In this document: positions 1 through 9,700 of the stretch, piece by piece
How positions within the stretch are numbered: position 1 is the stretch's first letter
How the letters are laid out: every line of letters begins with the position of its first letter
Assembly (NCBI GenBank): GCA_039810085.1
Contig: JBDHWG010000019.1
Coordinates: 1 to 64,000 of the forward strand
Length of the DNA: 64,000 nt
Origin: JBDHWG01 sp039810085
Lineage (GTDB): Bacteria > Chloroflexota > Anaerolineae > Epilineales > JAHCIE01
Reading direction: 5' to 3'
Position numbers and translations under genes: made by a program
The notes under the pieces: model-generated
What the model saw: the letters and a program-made list of their open reading frames with translations, nothing else
Databases searched by the model: none
Told to the model about the DNA's origin: nothing

Positions 1-128
1 GCCGCACGCGGGTGGTGGGCATCTTCCCTAACGAGGCGGCGTGTCTGCGCCTGGTCAGCGCCGTGTTGATGGAGATCAGTGACGAATGGGAAGTTGGCAA
101 AGCCTATCTCACGTTCAGCTCGGCCTGA
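1..128 (+). CDS. IS256-family transposase, C-terminal end only
   Basis: A reading frame open from the left edge (first full codon at base 3) encodes 41 residues before a TGA. It starts RTRVVGIFPNEAACLRLV, which is the characteristic C-terminal block of mutator-type (IS256) transposases, and ends with a short EW..GKAYL-like tail also usual there. The rest of the gene lies outside the window, so integrity and activity cannot be judged. The family moves DNA with a DDE catalytic domain, none of which is visible here. The following non-coding stretch looks like the IS right end. The family call is confident because the motif is distinctive, despite the short length. Confidence 0.85.
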   Translation, partial: RTRVVGIFPNEAACLRLVSAVLMEISDEWEVGKAYLTFSSA

Positions 129-270
129 CGCGGCCGCCGTCGTCGTCGGGGCTGGGGGCATGTGGGCAGGTCGGAGAGCTGTCCCCATGTCCCCCGCCCT
201 CTGGCCCGCTACGTTAACAGTCGACATCAGGATACCCCTGACCCTTTTACAGAACGCACTTGACGCGATC
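1..270 (+). mobile_element. Right end of an IS256-family insertion sequence
   Basis: Downstream of the transposase stop lies about 140 bp without a gene. It ends in a stretch at about 243-270 (CCCTTTTACAGAAC, then TTGACGCGATC) that resembles the usual IS256-family terminal repeat pattern, TTTACA followed by TTGAC. The exact right boundary and target duplication cannot be fixed, because the left end lies outside the window. An imperfect inverted repeat at 154-166 and 183-195 (GGGGGCATGTGGG against CCCCATGTCCCCC) could be a transcript hairpin. Confidence 0.6.
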
Positions 271-297
271 CGATCTTGAGTTTCCATGTGCGTTCTG
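250..297. repeat. 10-bp perfect inverted repeat at the IS end
   Basis: CAGAACGCAC at 250-259 is repeated in inverse orientation (GTGCGTTCTG) at 288-297. The first arm lies in the putative IS256 right terminal repeat and the second just outside it. It could mark a second abutting IS end, a preferred target, or a transcription-ending hairpin between the IS and the convergent DUF4132 gene. The pairing is seen directly; its role is not known. Confidence 0.5.
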
Positions 298-364
298 CGC
301 TCAGCAATACGCACAACTCATAACATATTCTACAACAATAACTGCTAACTCAGGCAGGACCGTC

Positions 365-3300
365 TCAAACGAGCTGCTCCAGGATCGTCGGGTCTTTGAT
401 GTCCCCGTCGCGGGCGAGTAGCAAGACTTTCGACACAACCTCCGCCGTCTTCGGGTCGTCGTCGGCGAAGGGGAGAAACAACCGCCCGCGGTGCTGGCTG
501 TGAACCGGTACAATGCACACCGCCCCACCCGGCTGGCGGTGGACCACGCCGCTGCCGAGGTGGATCGAGTACTCGCCAAGCGCGCCGCCAATCAGCGCAT
601 GTGCGCGTTCGACACGCACGTTGCCCAGGCCCAGCATGGCGCACGTCTCACGCACAAGCCCTGCTCGCATCTCCACAGTGGACGCCGTTGCCTCAGGATC
701 GACGCCGCCAAGGTGCGCCACACTGACGACGAGGTCTACGTCCCGCATGACTTCTGAGAACAGGCGCGGCGGCGTCTCGGTCAGCGGTATCGGCGTCCAC
801 TCGCCGCGACGCGAGAACCACACGCTCTCGACCGTCAGGCCCGACACTTCAGCCGGCGTAAACGGCGCGTACTGGAAACCTAGCCACGCCGAGAGGCCGC
901 AGTCGTGGAACGTGCGGCGCACGCCCTCGTCCGGAGAGTTCACCCAGCCGCGCTGCCCGAGGAGCGCCAGCGCCTGCTGCGGCTGGACCTGCTGCCCTTC
1001 GTAGCGGTACGACGCCGTCGCGTCCGTCCGTTCCGCACTCGTGAGGACGTACAGCTCGCGGAACACCTGCTTGAACGGCTGAATGCGTTCGCGCACGAAG
1101 CACTCGTGCTGCCAGCGGTGCCAGTGACCGTCGGCGAGCAGATCGACCGGATGAGCAATCCGAACGCGTTCTGCGTTTCCGACCGGGGCTGCCGCACGGG
1201 TATAGCCTTCCAGGGCCACCCCTCCCTGAACCGGGTAACCCATGAGGCTCTCGCCGACCAGCACCAGTCCACGCAGCATCGGCGCGAGGACCGGGTGCGT
1301 CATCAGCTCGCGCAGCTCGGCTCCGGTGAACTCGTCGCCGCGTACCATCGCTGCCTCGAGCGACTGGCGCATGCGCGATGCCTGACGCTTGAGGTCGCGC
1401 TGCCGCTCAAGCAACGCGCGGACCGCCGCATCCTTCTTCGCCGCGGGCGGGATGTTCTTTAGCGCCTTGCCTGCTTTGTCCACCGTCACCTCAGGCTCGC
1501 CCCACTGCGTGATACGCAGCGCCACCGTGACCGGCGCTACGCGAGCCACAACTGGTCCGGTGACCAGATCCGCGACGGCCTCGCGCTCCATCGCCCACGT
1601 GAGACGCTGTGGATCGGGGTAGCCCGCCCTGCGGGCCAGGTTCTCCAGGGCGATGGACGCCGCCAGCTTCTCGTTCGCCTGACGCTGCGCGCCGAACTGT
1701 CGGCTTGTGCGCAGGAACTCCTGCACGACGTGATAACGCTCCAGCAGGTCTCGGGCCTGGTCCTCGCCGTCCGCCAGGGGCAGCAGCCCGAGGGCGCGGA
1801 CTGAGTCCTGGTGACGCTTGTCGCCGATGCGCTTGACGAGGGCCGCCTGGTCGCAGCGGCCGAGCATGGCGTCGGCGAAGAGACGGGCGCGCGCGTGTCC
1901 GTTCCCACCGGCGGTGTACTGCGCCGCACGATACACCTCGTCCCAGCGCGCCTCGCCCAGTTCCTCATAGACGCGCCGGAACCAGGTCACGTCGACCGCT
2001 CCGTCCACCAGGCTCTGAGCCGCCAGGGGGGTCCGCTCCGCGACCTGTGCCGCCCAAAGCTCGCGGATCTCCGGATCGACATGCCAGAGGTTGTCCTTGG
2101 TGTGCGCGTGCAGCCACCAGGCGGACTCGGCGAGACCCCTCCAGCCGAGGGCATGCTCGACGTGCGCGGCCCACTGCGGCGCGTACAGCGCCAGCTCGAC
2201 GAGACGTTGGTGGGAGATGCCGTCCACCTTTGCCGCCTGGGCGAAGTCCTCGACCGAATCCGAGGGGGCCGGGTATGACACGCGGAGCAGATGACTGAAG
2301 ACCGCCGCCTTGCTCAGGCCGTCGTGCGTCCAGCCGCGGACGAGGGTGTCGTGGCCGAGCGCCTTCAGAAGACGGACAACGGTGTCCACCCCGTAGACTG
2401 AGCGCAGGGCGAGGGCAGGCACTGAGGCAGCCGTCGGCAGGTCACCGCGCACCAGCTCGACCTCCAGGATGCGCCGACGGCAGCGATCCACAAGCTCCGA
2501 CACAATGGGAGGCACGTTGCCGGCGGCGCGCCGCGCCGTCAGATGGTAAAGCTCGGCGAAGGCGCGGCCTCCGTAGAGGCCCACTTCGCGCGGCCCCAAC
2601 AGCCCGTCCAGTAAATCCGCCTCGTTCGCCGCGCCCGCCGTGTAGGCCGCGAGGACCTCGTCGAACTGGGGGCGGCGGCGCGGCGCCGCCGGTGTCGGCT
2701 CGTCAATGAACCGCAGCAAGGCCCAGAGCCGGGCGTGGTGGTGGTTATCCCAGGTCGCCGGCCACAAACCGCGCTGGTAGCGCGCGAGCTGGAGCCAGCC
2801 CAGGACATGCGCGCCGCGTGTGCCGAGGGGGGCGAAGCGCTGGAGGCCGTCGTCATCTTGCCAGGCGTGATTGGGGATGAGCGTCAGGGAGTACTCGACC
2901 GCGCTGAGCAAGAAGTCCGTCGCCCCGTCCCTGCATTCGCGGCGCAGGAGCCACTGGAGCACCTTCTGGACGATGGCCGGGTAGCGCAACCTCGCCGTCG
3001 GATCGCGGCCGAAAAGCGCCGACACGGCGTCGAGGAGCCAGCGCGGCCCGTCATCGGCGAAGCTGTGGTACGGATAATGGTTGTTGGCGAAGAACGGCGC
3101 GAGCGCACGGAGTAACTCCAACCCGTCGGCGTCGCGCAGCGGCGCTGGTCGGTCGCGATCCCACCTCTCCCAGACTTGTCGAAGGGGAAGCCGCGCCAGA
3201 TCATCCTCGGCGGCCTTGGTGGCGTCCGGTTGCGGAAAGCTCCAGCCCATGTTACCGATCAGCTCCTCACGGGAGCCGTGTCCCCACGACACTGTCACCG

Positions 3301-5284
3301 CCGACATGCGGTGCGCTTCGACAAGCGCATCCAGCGACTTGAGACAGGCAACGGCGGCATCGGTGACGAGCCGCGGCTTGTCGCGCAAGAGGAGCAAACG
3401 GCACTTGACGGTCGGCGGCGACGGCTTCGTGCGCTGAGACGGGTCGAACAAACCGAGCGCATCGTCGAGCGTCGGGACCGGCCTGTCCCGCGCCAGCAGG
3501 GCGTCTAGGATGGCGCTTTCGGCGTCCGTGATGCTACCTCGACTGGCCTGATATCTTTCGGCTTGCACTGTGCAACTTTCCACGGCGCGCCCCTGGCGCT
3601 GCAACTCCCGCAGTAGCTCCAAACCCGCAAGTCGCTGGAGCGGATGGGCAGCAGCGAGGAGGCGCGTGGCACTGGCCGGCGCCTGTTCGTCGGGTTGGTT
3701 TAGCAGGAGGCCCAGCACGCCACGCCGCAGATCGCCGGCCTTGCGCGTCAGCATTCCTTCCAGACGCACCGCTTCATCGCCCGACACCGTATCCCCTTCG
3801 AGGGCCTTGAGGGTCTTTTGCCGCACCCATCCCGACGCGTCGCCAACCAGGGCAAAGAGGGCGTCTCGGGTTTCGGCATCCCGCGGCTTACGCGCCGCAA
3901 GTAGCCCAACGACGTCGCTTCGCCCGTGCGCGTCCATCACCTTTAAGTAGGCAACCAGGCGCATCGGCGAACGCGGGCCCAGGCTGCTCACGAGGTAGCG
4001 CGCGATGGAGGCCTGACTGACGGATATGGTCATCCACGGCCAGACGATGGGCGACAACCGGCGATCCCTCCCGAGACGCCCAACAAGCCGTTCAAGGCGC
4101 TCGAAAAGATCGTCCGACGGCAGCGTGCTGTCGCCTCGATCAGGGATGTCCCACGCCGCGCGAATGGCGATGCGCAGGTCGGGATCGTCGAGGGCGGTCA
4201 ACAAGCTACTCCGGGCCTGAGGCAGTCGAAGCTGTGCAAGGAAATGGACGGCGACAAATCGCCGTTCGGCCACCTCGTCCGCCAACATCCCTTCAGCCAC
4301 CGCAAGGGCGGCGGAAGCATTCTCGAAGGCGAGCGCCCACAGACCGAGGTAGGCGGTATGGCCGTCCTGGCCGGCGATCGCCGCGTCACACGCTGAGGAA
4401 TCCTCCAGCAGGCGGAGGACGGTAGCGATGGTGTCGTTGACAGCCCGCGTAGATGTCATCTCCCACGCGAGCTCAAACCAGACATTCATGGCGCGGATCG
4501 TGGCGCTGAAGCGGGCGAGGTCGTGGTCGAGGATGAGACGCAGGATGCGGCGGAATGCGGCAGGGTGCGCCTCGTCCACCGTTTCAAGGACCACCTGACG
4601 CAGCCCCTCCTGTCGCTGCGCGGCTAGCAGCAGCTTCTCGACGAATTCCCACCCGTCAGGGCGCGAGGCGGCCAATAGGGCGCGCGTGACGTGCCGCCCC
4701 ATGGCGCCGATCTCGTGCTCGCCGCTGGCTGATGCAACCAGGATGCGGAAGACGGCGTCGCCAGCCGCTCCACCCTCGTCAATCGTGGCGGCGAGCAACA
4801 CGCCCAGGGTGTCGGGCGCGCCATAGGGAAGATAGGGCGCCCAGGCCGCGAACCACGCCACGTCCTCATCATAGCCTTCGACGGCGCGGACGAGCATCTG
4901 AAGCCAGGCAAAACGTCGCCCTCGACTGGCTGCCGCATCGCCCGGCGCGCGGAAGGCCTTGCGCGCCGCCCCGGCCTGGTAGGGGAGCTTATGGAGAAAG
5001 CGCCACGCCGCCTCCACCTGAGGAGCGAGGCACCCGAAAAGCGCCTCGAAGAGACGTCGGCGCTCCTCGGCCGTCACCGTGTCCAACTCACGCGCTGCCT
5101 GATCCAGAACCGCTTGCAGCTCGTGCCAATCCTTCGCTTCTGCTGCACGTCCCTTGCCTAGCAGCACCTCGCCGACATCAGGGAGGTGGCCGGGCAAAGC
5201 ACGAACCGCGGTCAGCCTCTGGACTTTCCACCCGTCCACCTGGAACTCTTTGAGCCGCTCTTGCGCTCGCTCGCGAGATAGCAT
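365..5284 (-). CDS. DUF4132-family giant protein (YehI/MolR-like)
   Basis: This 1639-residue protein has no signal peptide or membrane segment. The N-terminal two-thirds is helical, with HEAT-like patches (for example the stretch around residues 340-385). The segment around residues 1300-1350 (SRMRQSLEAAM, then MTHPVLAPMLRGLV) matches the DUF4132 pattern of a basic helix followed by HPL...LVW. The acidic end FADDDPKTAEVVSK and IKDPTIL is also typical of these proteins. E. coli relatives are YehI and MolR; their biochemistry is not established. The start ATG follows a GGGAGGG ribosome site, and the gene begins one base after the stop of the small upstream gene, so the two are almost certainly co-translated. 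No Walker motif or nuclease motif was seen. Confidence 0.75.
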   Translation of the reverse strand: MLSRERAQERLKEFQVDGWKVQRLTAVRALPGHLPDVGEVLLGKGRAAEAKDWHELQAVLDQAARELDTVTAEERRRLFEALFGCLAPQVEAAWRFLHKLPYQAGAARKAFRAPGDAAASRGRRFAWLQMLVRAVEGYDEDVAWFAAWAPYLPYGAPDTLGVLLAATIDEGGAAGDAVFRILVASASGEHEIGAMGRHVTRALLAASRPDGWEFVEKLLLAAQRQEGLRQVVLETVDEAHPAAFRRILRLILDHDLARFSATIRAMNVWFELAWEMTSTRAVNDTIATVLRLLEDSSACDAAIAGQDGHTAYLGLWALAFENASAALAVAEGMLADEVAERRFVAVHFLAQLRLPQARSSLLTALDDPDLRIAIRAAWDIPDRGDSTLPSDDLFERLERLVGRLGRDRRLSPIVWPWMTISVSQASIARYLVSSLGPRSPMRLVAYLKVMDAHGRSDVVGLLAARKPRDAETRDALFALVGDASGWVRQKTLKALEGDTVSGDEAVRLEGMLTRKAGDLRRGVLGLLLNQPDEQAPASATRLLAAAHPLQRLAGLELLRELQRQGRAVESCTVQAERYQASRGSITDAESAILDALLARDRPVPTLDDALGLFDPSQRTKPSPPTVKCRLLLLRDKPRLVTDAAVACLKSLDALVEAHRMSAVTVSWGHGSREELIGNMGWSFPQPDATKAAEDDLARLPLRQVWERWDRDRPAPLRDADGLELLRALAPFFANNHYPYHSFADDGPRWLLDAVSALFGRDPTARLRYPAIVQKVLQWLLRRECRDGATDFLLSAVEYSLTLIPNHAWQDDDGLQRFAPLGTRGAHVLGWLQLARYQRGLWPATWDNHHHARLWALLRFIDEPTPAAPRRRPQFDEVLAAYTAGAANEADLLDGLLGPREVGLYGGRAFAELYHLTARRAAGNVPPIVSELVDRCRRRILEVELVRGDLPTAASVPALALRSVYGVDTVVRLLKALGHDTLVRGWTHDGLSKAAVFSHLLRVSYPAPSDSVEDFAQAAKVDGISHQRLVELALYAPQWAAHVEHALGWRGLAESAWWLHAHTKDNLWHVDPEIRELWAAQVAERTPLAAQSLVDGAVDVTWFRRVYEELGEARWDEVYRAAQYTAGGNGHARARLFADAMLGRCDQAALVKRIGDKRHQDSVRALGLLPLADGEDQARDLLERYHVVQEFLRTSRQFGAQRQANEKLAASIALENLARRAGYPDPQRLTWAMEREAVADLVTGPVVARVAPVTVALRITQWGEPEVTVDKAGKALKNIPPAAKKDAAVRALLERQRDLKRQASRMRQSLEAAMVRGDEFTGAELRELMTHPVLAPMLRGLVLVGESLMGYPVQGGVALEGYTRAAAPVGNAERVRIAHPVDLLADGHWHRWQHECFVRERIQPFKQVFRELYVLTSAERTDATASYRYEGQQVQPQQALALLGQRGWVNSPDEGVRRTFHDCGLSAWLGFQYAPFTPAEVSGLTVESVWFSRRGEWTPIPLTETPPRLFSEVMRDVDLVVSVAHLGGVDPEATASTVEMRAGLVRETCAMLGLGNVRVERAHALIGGALGEYSIHLGSGVVHRQPGGAVCIVPVHSQHRGRLFLPFADDDPKTAEVVSKVLLLARDGDIKDPTILEQLV

Positions 5285-5285
5285 A

Positions 5286-5714
5286 TCACCCTCCCGCCAG
5301 GAGTGTCAGGCGCACGAAGGTGAGGCGGCTGTCAGGGCGGGCCATGACCTCCGCGTCCAGGTCGTGCTGCTGTGCTCCGTCTACAAAGACGAGGTATAGG
5401 CCATCCTCAAACGCCAGGAGCGCGGCGCCTACCGCCTCGTCCGGCGCGACGGCCTGAACGTCGTCTCGGTCCCCCAGGTCCACCTTGCCCCGCCCGGCAG
5501 CGGCCTCGATCTCGCTCGCCGTCAGCCAGCGAACGAGCTGCCTCTCCGCCTGCCGCGCCTGGAACTGCGCGACCTCGGCGCGCACGATCGTAGTGATGAG
5601 GTCACGCAGGCGCATGGGCCGGCCGGCGCGAGGTGGAGGAAGAGGGATAATCCAGTCGGGGAGAGCGCGGCGCTGGCCGAGAGTTTTTGCCTCGACCGTG
5701 ATCTGATAATTCAT
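5286..5714 (-). CDS. Small partner protein of the DUF4132 gene, unknown function
   Basis: This protein of 142 residues is not recognised as a known family. The ATG at 5714 is chosen over an upstream in-frame TTG because GGAGG sits five bases before it. The protein starts MNYQITVEAKTLGQRRALP, is rich in charged residues in the middle (RAEVAQFQARQAERQL looks helical), and ends with beta-like segments (GLYLVFVDGAQQ, SRLTFVRLTLLAGG). It has no signal peptide. It sits one base upstream of the DUF4132 gene on the same strand, which implies a shared function or complex. Two overlapping palindromes and a TATAAT lie just upstream and suggest regulated expression of the pair. Confidence 0.7.
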   Translation of the reverse strand: MNYQITVEAKTLGQRRALPDWIIPLPPPRAGRPMRLRDLITTIVRAEVAQFQARQAERQLVRWLTASEIEAAAGRGKVDLGDRDDVQAVAPDEAVGAALLAFEDGLYLVFVDGAQQHDLDAEVMARPDSRLTFVRLTLLAGG

Positions 5715-5738
5715 GGAAGCCTCCAAGCCGCTACAAGT

Positions 5739-5770
5739 GTTCTATATCAAGAACATTCTAATTATAGAAC
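5739..5770 (-). promoter_or_regulatory. Palindromic operator-like site over a TATAAT box
   Basis: An 8-bp perfect inverted repeat (GTTCTATA at 5739-5746, TATAGAAC at 5763-5770) encloses two nested dyads: GTTCT-N6-AGAAC at 5739-5754 and TTCTA-N4-TAGAA at 5756-5769. On the minus strand it contains a perfect TATAAT (5766 to 5761) about 50 bp upstream of the small gene that precedes DUF4132. No good -35 box sits at the right distance. The layout suggests repressor binding over the promoter; a LexA-like regulator is one possibility, not shown. Confidence 0.5.
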
Positions 5771-5837
5771 GTATGAGCGAGGGCTGACGTTACGGGTTCA
5801 TTATGGGAATTCGACGGACATGACGGCGACCCAACGG

Positions 5838-5865
5838 TTGAAATTCAGCACATTTGCGCTAGAAT
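5838..5865 (+). promoter_or_regulatory. Likely sigma-70 promoter of the DUF72 gene
   Basis: TTGAAA at 5838-5843 and TAGAAT at 5860-5865 are separated by 16 bp, placing a start of transcription roughly 40 bp before the DUF72 ATG. It could drive DUF72 and, by read-through across 35 bp, the NACHT gene. Confidence 0.5.
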
Positions 5866-5911
5866 TCATGTCAGTGAACCGTTTATGTGAACAGTCAGCT
5901 TGGAGGCGCTT

Positions 5912-6712
5912 ATGGCGGCGGAGATCTACATTGGGACGAGCGGCTACAGCTACGACGACTGGGTCGGCCCGATCTACCCCGAGGACGTCAAGAAGACGGA
6001 CTGGCTCAAGTACTACGCCCAGCACCTGTTCCGCACCACCGAGATCAACTACACCTACTACCGGCTGCCCGTGGCGCGCACCCTCAAGGCCATGGCCGAC
6101 AAGACGCCACCCGGCTTCCAGTTCACCATCAAGGCCAGCCAGGAGCTGACCCACGGCCGCGACGACCCCGACGCCTTCGAGAAGTTCACCTCTGCGCTGT
6201 GGCCGCTCCTGGAGGCCGACAAGTTCGGCTGCGTCCTCGCCCAGTTCCCGACATCGTTCCACAACACGCCGGCGAACCAGGACTACCTGCGCCTCCTCCG
6301 CGACCGCTTGAGCGACCTGCCGACGGTGGTCGAGTTCCGCAACCGCGAGTGGATCACCGACGAGGTCGAGGCTTTGCTGCGCGAGTGTCGGCTCGGCTTC
6401 TGCGCCGTAGACCAGCCGCAGTTCAAGACCCTGGTGCCGCCGGTCGCCTGGGTCACCGGCCCTATCTCGTATGTCCGATTCCATGGAAGGAATTATGCCA
6501 AGTGGTGGAGCCATGCCGAGTCGTACGAGCGCTACGACTACTCGTACAGCGACGAGGAGTTGCAGGAGTGGGTGCCGAAGATCGAGAAGATGGCCCATGA
6601 GAGCGTGAAGCTGTTCGCCTTCGCCAACAACCACTACCAGGGCCAATCGGTAACGACGGCGCAGCAGATCAGCCGTCTGCTACAACAAGCGGGCCTCCCG
6701 CTACCGGGGTGA
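5912..6712 (+). CDS. DUF72 domain protein (YecE-like TIM barrel), intact copy
   Basis: This 266-residue protein is of normal length for the DUF72 family, starting with IYIGTSGYSYDDWVGPIYP and carrying the family's RFHGRN and FANNHYQGQS motifs. The fold is a TIM barrel; the biochemical role is unknown. The ATG is preferred over an in-frame TTG 12 bases upstream because GGAGG precedes it. Codon use is strongly GC-rich. The notable point is that the last 213 bases (6500-6712, from KWW to the stop) occur again as remnants at about 11325 and 15912. This marks the 3' end of the gene as the edge of an inserted region. The NACHT gene follows after 35 bp. Confidence 0.9.
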   Translation: MAAEIYIGTSGYSYDDWVGPIYPEDVKKTDWLKYYAQHLFRTTEINYTYYRLPVARTLKAMADKTPPGFQFTIKASQELTHGRDDPDAFEKFTSALWPLLEADKFGCVLAQFPTSFHNTPANQDYLRLLRDRLSDLPTVVEFRNREWITDEVEALLRECRLGFCAVDQPQFKTLVPPVAWVTGPISYVRFHGRNYAKWWSHAESYERYDYSYSDEELQEWVPKIEKMAHESVKLFAFANNHYQGQSVTTAQQISRLLQQAGLPLPG

Positions 6713-6747
6713 GAGAAGTTGGGTAACATCATGAGCACCAATGAGAC

Positions 6748-9700
6748 ATGCGGATGAGCCAGGAACAGCGCGCGGCGGCACACGCTCTGAAGGTATTTGT
6801 CTCAGGAACCCAGGACGATTTGCAGCCGGAGCGGGAGGCGGTAGATACGGCTATTAAAGGGCTACGATTACTTCCCGTACGTGCGGAAACGATGGGAAGT
6901 CAGAGTCGACCCTCGCGCGATGCCATCCTGAAGGCAGTAGCGGAGTGTGATATTTACCTCGGTGTATATGGTGGCCGATACGGGTGGCTCGTGCCTGACG
7001 CTGGCGTTTCAGCAACAGAGCTGGAATACAATGAGGCACAGCGTCTAGGTAAGCCAACGCTTATCTTCGTGAAGGCAGTAGACGACTTAGAGCAGAAGCA
7101 GGCGGAATTCTTGCGGCGCGTCCAGGACTTCAATACCGGCTACTTCCGGAGACCCAAGTTTACAGCGGTCGCAGAGTTGGCAGGCGGGGTGCAAGAGGAT
7201 TTGGCGGTACTGGTGAGCGAGTTGGTGAGGAACTCCAGTCCAGTACAACAGAGACGCGCGAGCCGATATGCAATTGAATTGATGAAGGCTTGCCAGCAGC
7301 AGGTCGCGGGTGCCGTCCGGACCCTAGCTTACAAGTATGACCGTGGCCTGTATGTGCATCGGGAGGAAATTGAAAGAGGACTAAACGAGTTCTTCGACAG
7401 GCCTCTGGCTCCGAACGAGCCGAACTGTTACTTGATCGTGGCGCCAGCAGGGAGCGGGAAAACGACTCTGCTGTGCGAACTGGCGACCGAGCGAGTCATG
7501 CAACAGCCCGTGGTGTTGTTGATGGGAGGGAGCACGTTCCTAACAGGGACGATGCCTCTGATAGGGACTATTCAGTCGGAACTTCAAGCGAGCAATAGTG
7601 ATCTGAGATTCGAATCACTGGAGCAGTGTCTACACACGCTACATTGGATTGGCGAGGGGACAGGGAAGGACACCCTCGTGCTGCTGGATGCGATCAATGA
7701 GGCCGATCAGCCAGCCGCGATGCGGAAGGCGGTCGAGAATCTGCTGCGGGTGACTCGAGGACTGCATGTTAAGGTGGTCATAACATGTCGAGATCACTAT
7801 TGGAATCTTTACAAGGGTCAATTCTGGCGCGGCGCTACAATCAATGAACTTCCTACGGAATCAGTTGATGTCGAGGTGACTGACGGAGTGGGCGATTACC
7901 TCTATCGCTTCTCAGCCAAGGAAGGGGAGCGGGCACTCGAACTCTACCTGAAACACTATGGCATCATAGGGAGGCCAGTTGGCAATGCCGTCGAGCAGTG
8001 CCGCCATCCACTGTTGTTGTTGTTCTTCTGTGAGGCATATAGAGGACAGGACGTGAGTGAGGTATCAAGTATCCGTCTCAAGGAGCTATTCGATCGCTAC
8101 TGGGAGCGGAAGCTGGAATCAATTGCCGAACGAGTAGTGCAACAAGGCGCCTGGACGGTGCAGCCGGCACTGGCAGAGAATGTAGCCGATTATCTGCTGA
8201 AGTTGGCGGCGTATATGCTACAGCAGGCGATCCGGGCAATCCCCGTACATAAGCTCCCGATTGCGACAGGACGGACGGAAGTATGGAGCGATCTGCGTTC
8301 CATGTATGGGCGTATCCGCGATGAGTACATTATTCTCGAGGACAAGGGAAGGGGAACGAGCCGGTATGCAGTAGAACAGGTTGGGTTCGTGTACGAGGAG
8401 TTTATGGAGTACGTAATGGCTCGGTCGCTGATGCGAGACTGGTCCATGCGACAGTTAAGCAATTCTGCAATCCCGGCCGAGATTGAGCATCTGCGCAGGC
8501 GACATAGAGCTTTTGCGACCATTCTAGGGGTTATGGTGTATCTGGCGCTGATGCTCAAGCACGAGCGGAAGGTCGCGTTGTGGCCGATGTTGATGGGCAA
8601 AGGAAAAGAGTGGCGAGAGGTCGTGCTCGAGACAATCCGAAAGCTGCCCGAGGACGAGCTTGATGAAAGTGTATTTGACGCGCTCGATCAGATGTTAGCC
8701 ACCATGAACGGGTACGCTCTGGCACGGGTCCTAGACACGCTAAAGATCCGGCGAATTGGTGCTGCAGCGGCCAATGGCGTGATTCGGAAGGTGATCAAGC
8801 TTGCGGAATGCGAGGCGGTGGGTCTCCGCCTTCGCGCCGTGCTCGCGCTAGGCTATATGAAGTCAGAATTGACACTGCCGGTGATCATAGGAGCATTGGA
8901 CGATCAATACCGGAACATACGCGGGAATGCCGTTAGAGCTTTGGCACGACAAGGTCGAGCAGGCGTTCCAATCTTGATTACCTGTTTGCGTCACCGCGAC
9001 GACTATGTCCGCTCAGTTGCGATTGATCAGCTGCGCGGCTTGGGAGATATGGGATTTCAGGCGTTGCTGGAATTGCTTGATAGCGAGGATGCGGAGTGGC
9101 AATCAGCCGGCGTCGAGGCGCTCGGCGACTTGGGTGACCTCCGAGCAGTAGATCCGCTATTGGAGCTTGTGCGGCTGCCAGATGCCTCAGGACGCTCGGA
9201 AGCCGTCGAGTCTTTGGCAAAGCTCAAGGATCCGCGCGCCGTTGAGTCGCTAATTGACGCACTCCGGGATCCCAACGAACGCATACGGGTGAAGATTGCA
9301 TGGGCGCTAGGGGAATTGAGGGATACTCGTGCGACGCAGGTGCTCGTAGATACGCTCGAACAGAGCGAGCCTGTCGTACGTGTGGCAGCAGCCAAGGCAC
9401 TGGGGAAGAGTGGCGACCCAACGGCTCTTCGGGCTCTGCTGGCGTGCCTGCATGAGCCAGACGTGATGGTATGGACAACTGCGGCGGTGGCGCTCTGGAA
9501 GCTAGGCGAACAGCAGGGGGTTGAGGAGTTACTCGCGACGCTACGGAGACCCGCTAACCGAGTAACTCCGTCAGCGTTAACCGAGGCAGAGAAGAAACTC
9601 AGGGCGTCGACCTCTAGGACGATCTTGATAACGTGGTCGCCTGGGCAGAACGGGCCGTTGTTGTTAGGGACGGTCTTCTCGACGGATGACCAGCAATCTG

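Noticed and set aside
154..195. GGGGGCATGTGGG / CCCCATGTCCCCC as a rho-independent terminator
   Set aside because: Pairing is imperfect and there is no T tract; kept only as a note on the IS end.
5801..6646. Long minus-strand frame (281 codons) opposite the DUF72 gene
   Set aside because: It is a shadow of the GC-rich DUF72 gene: low-complexity Val/Leu/Arg composition, no family motif, no ribosome site.
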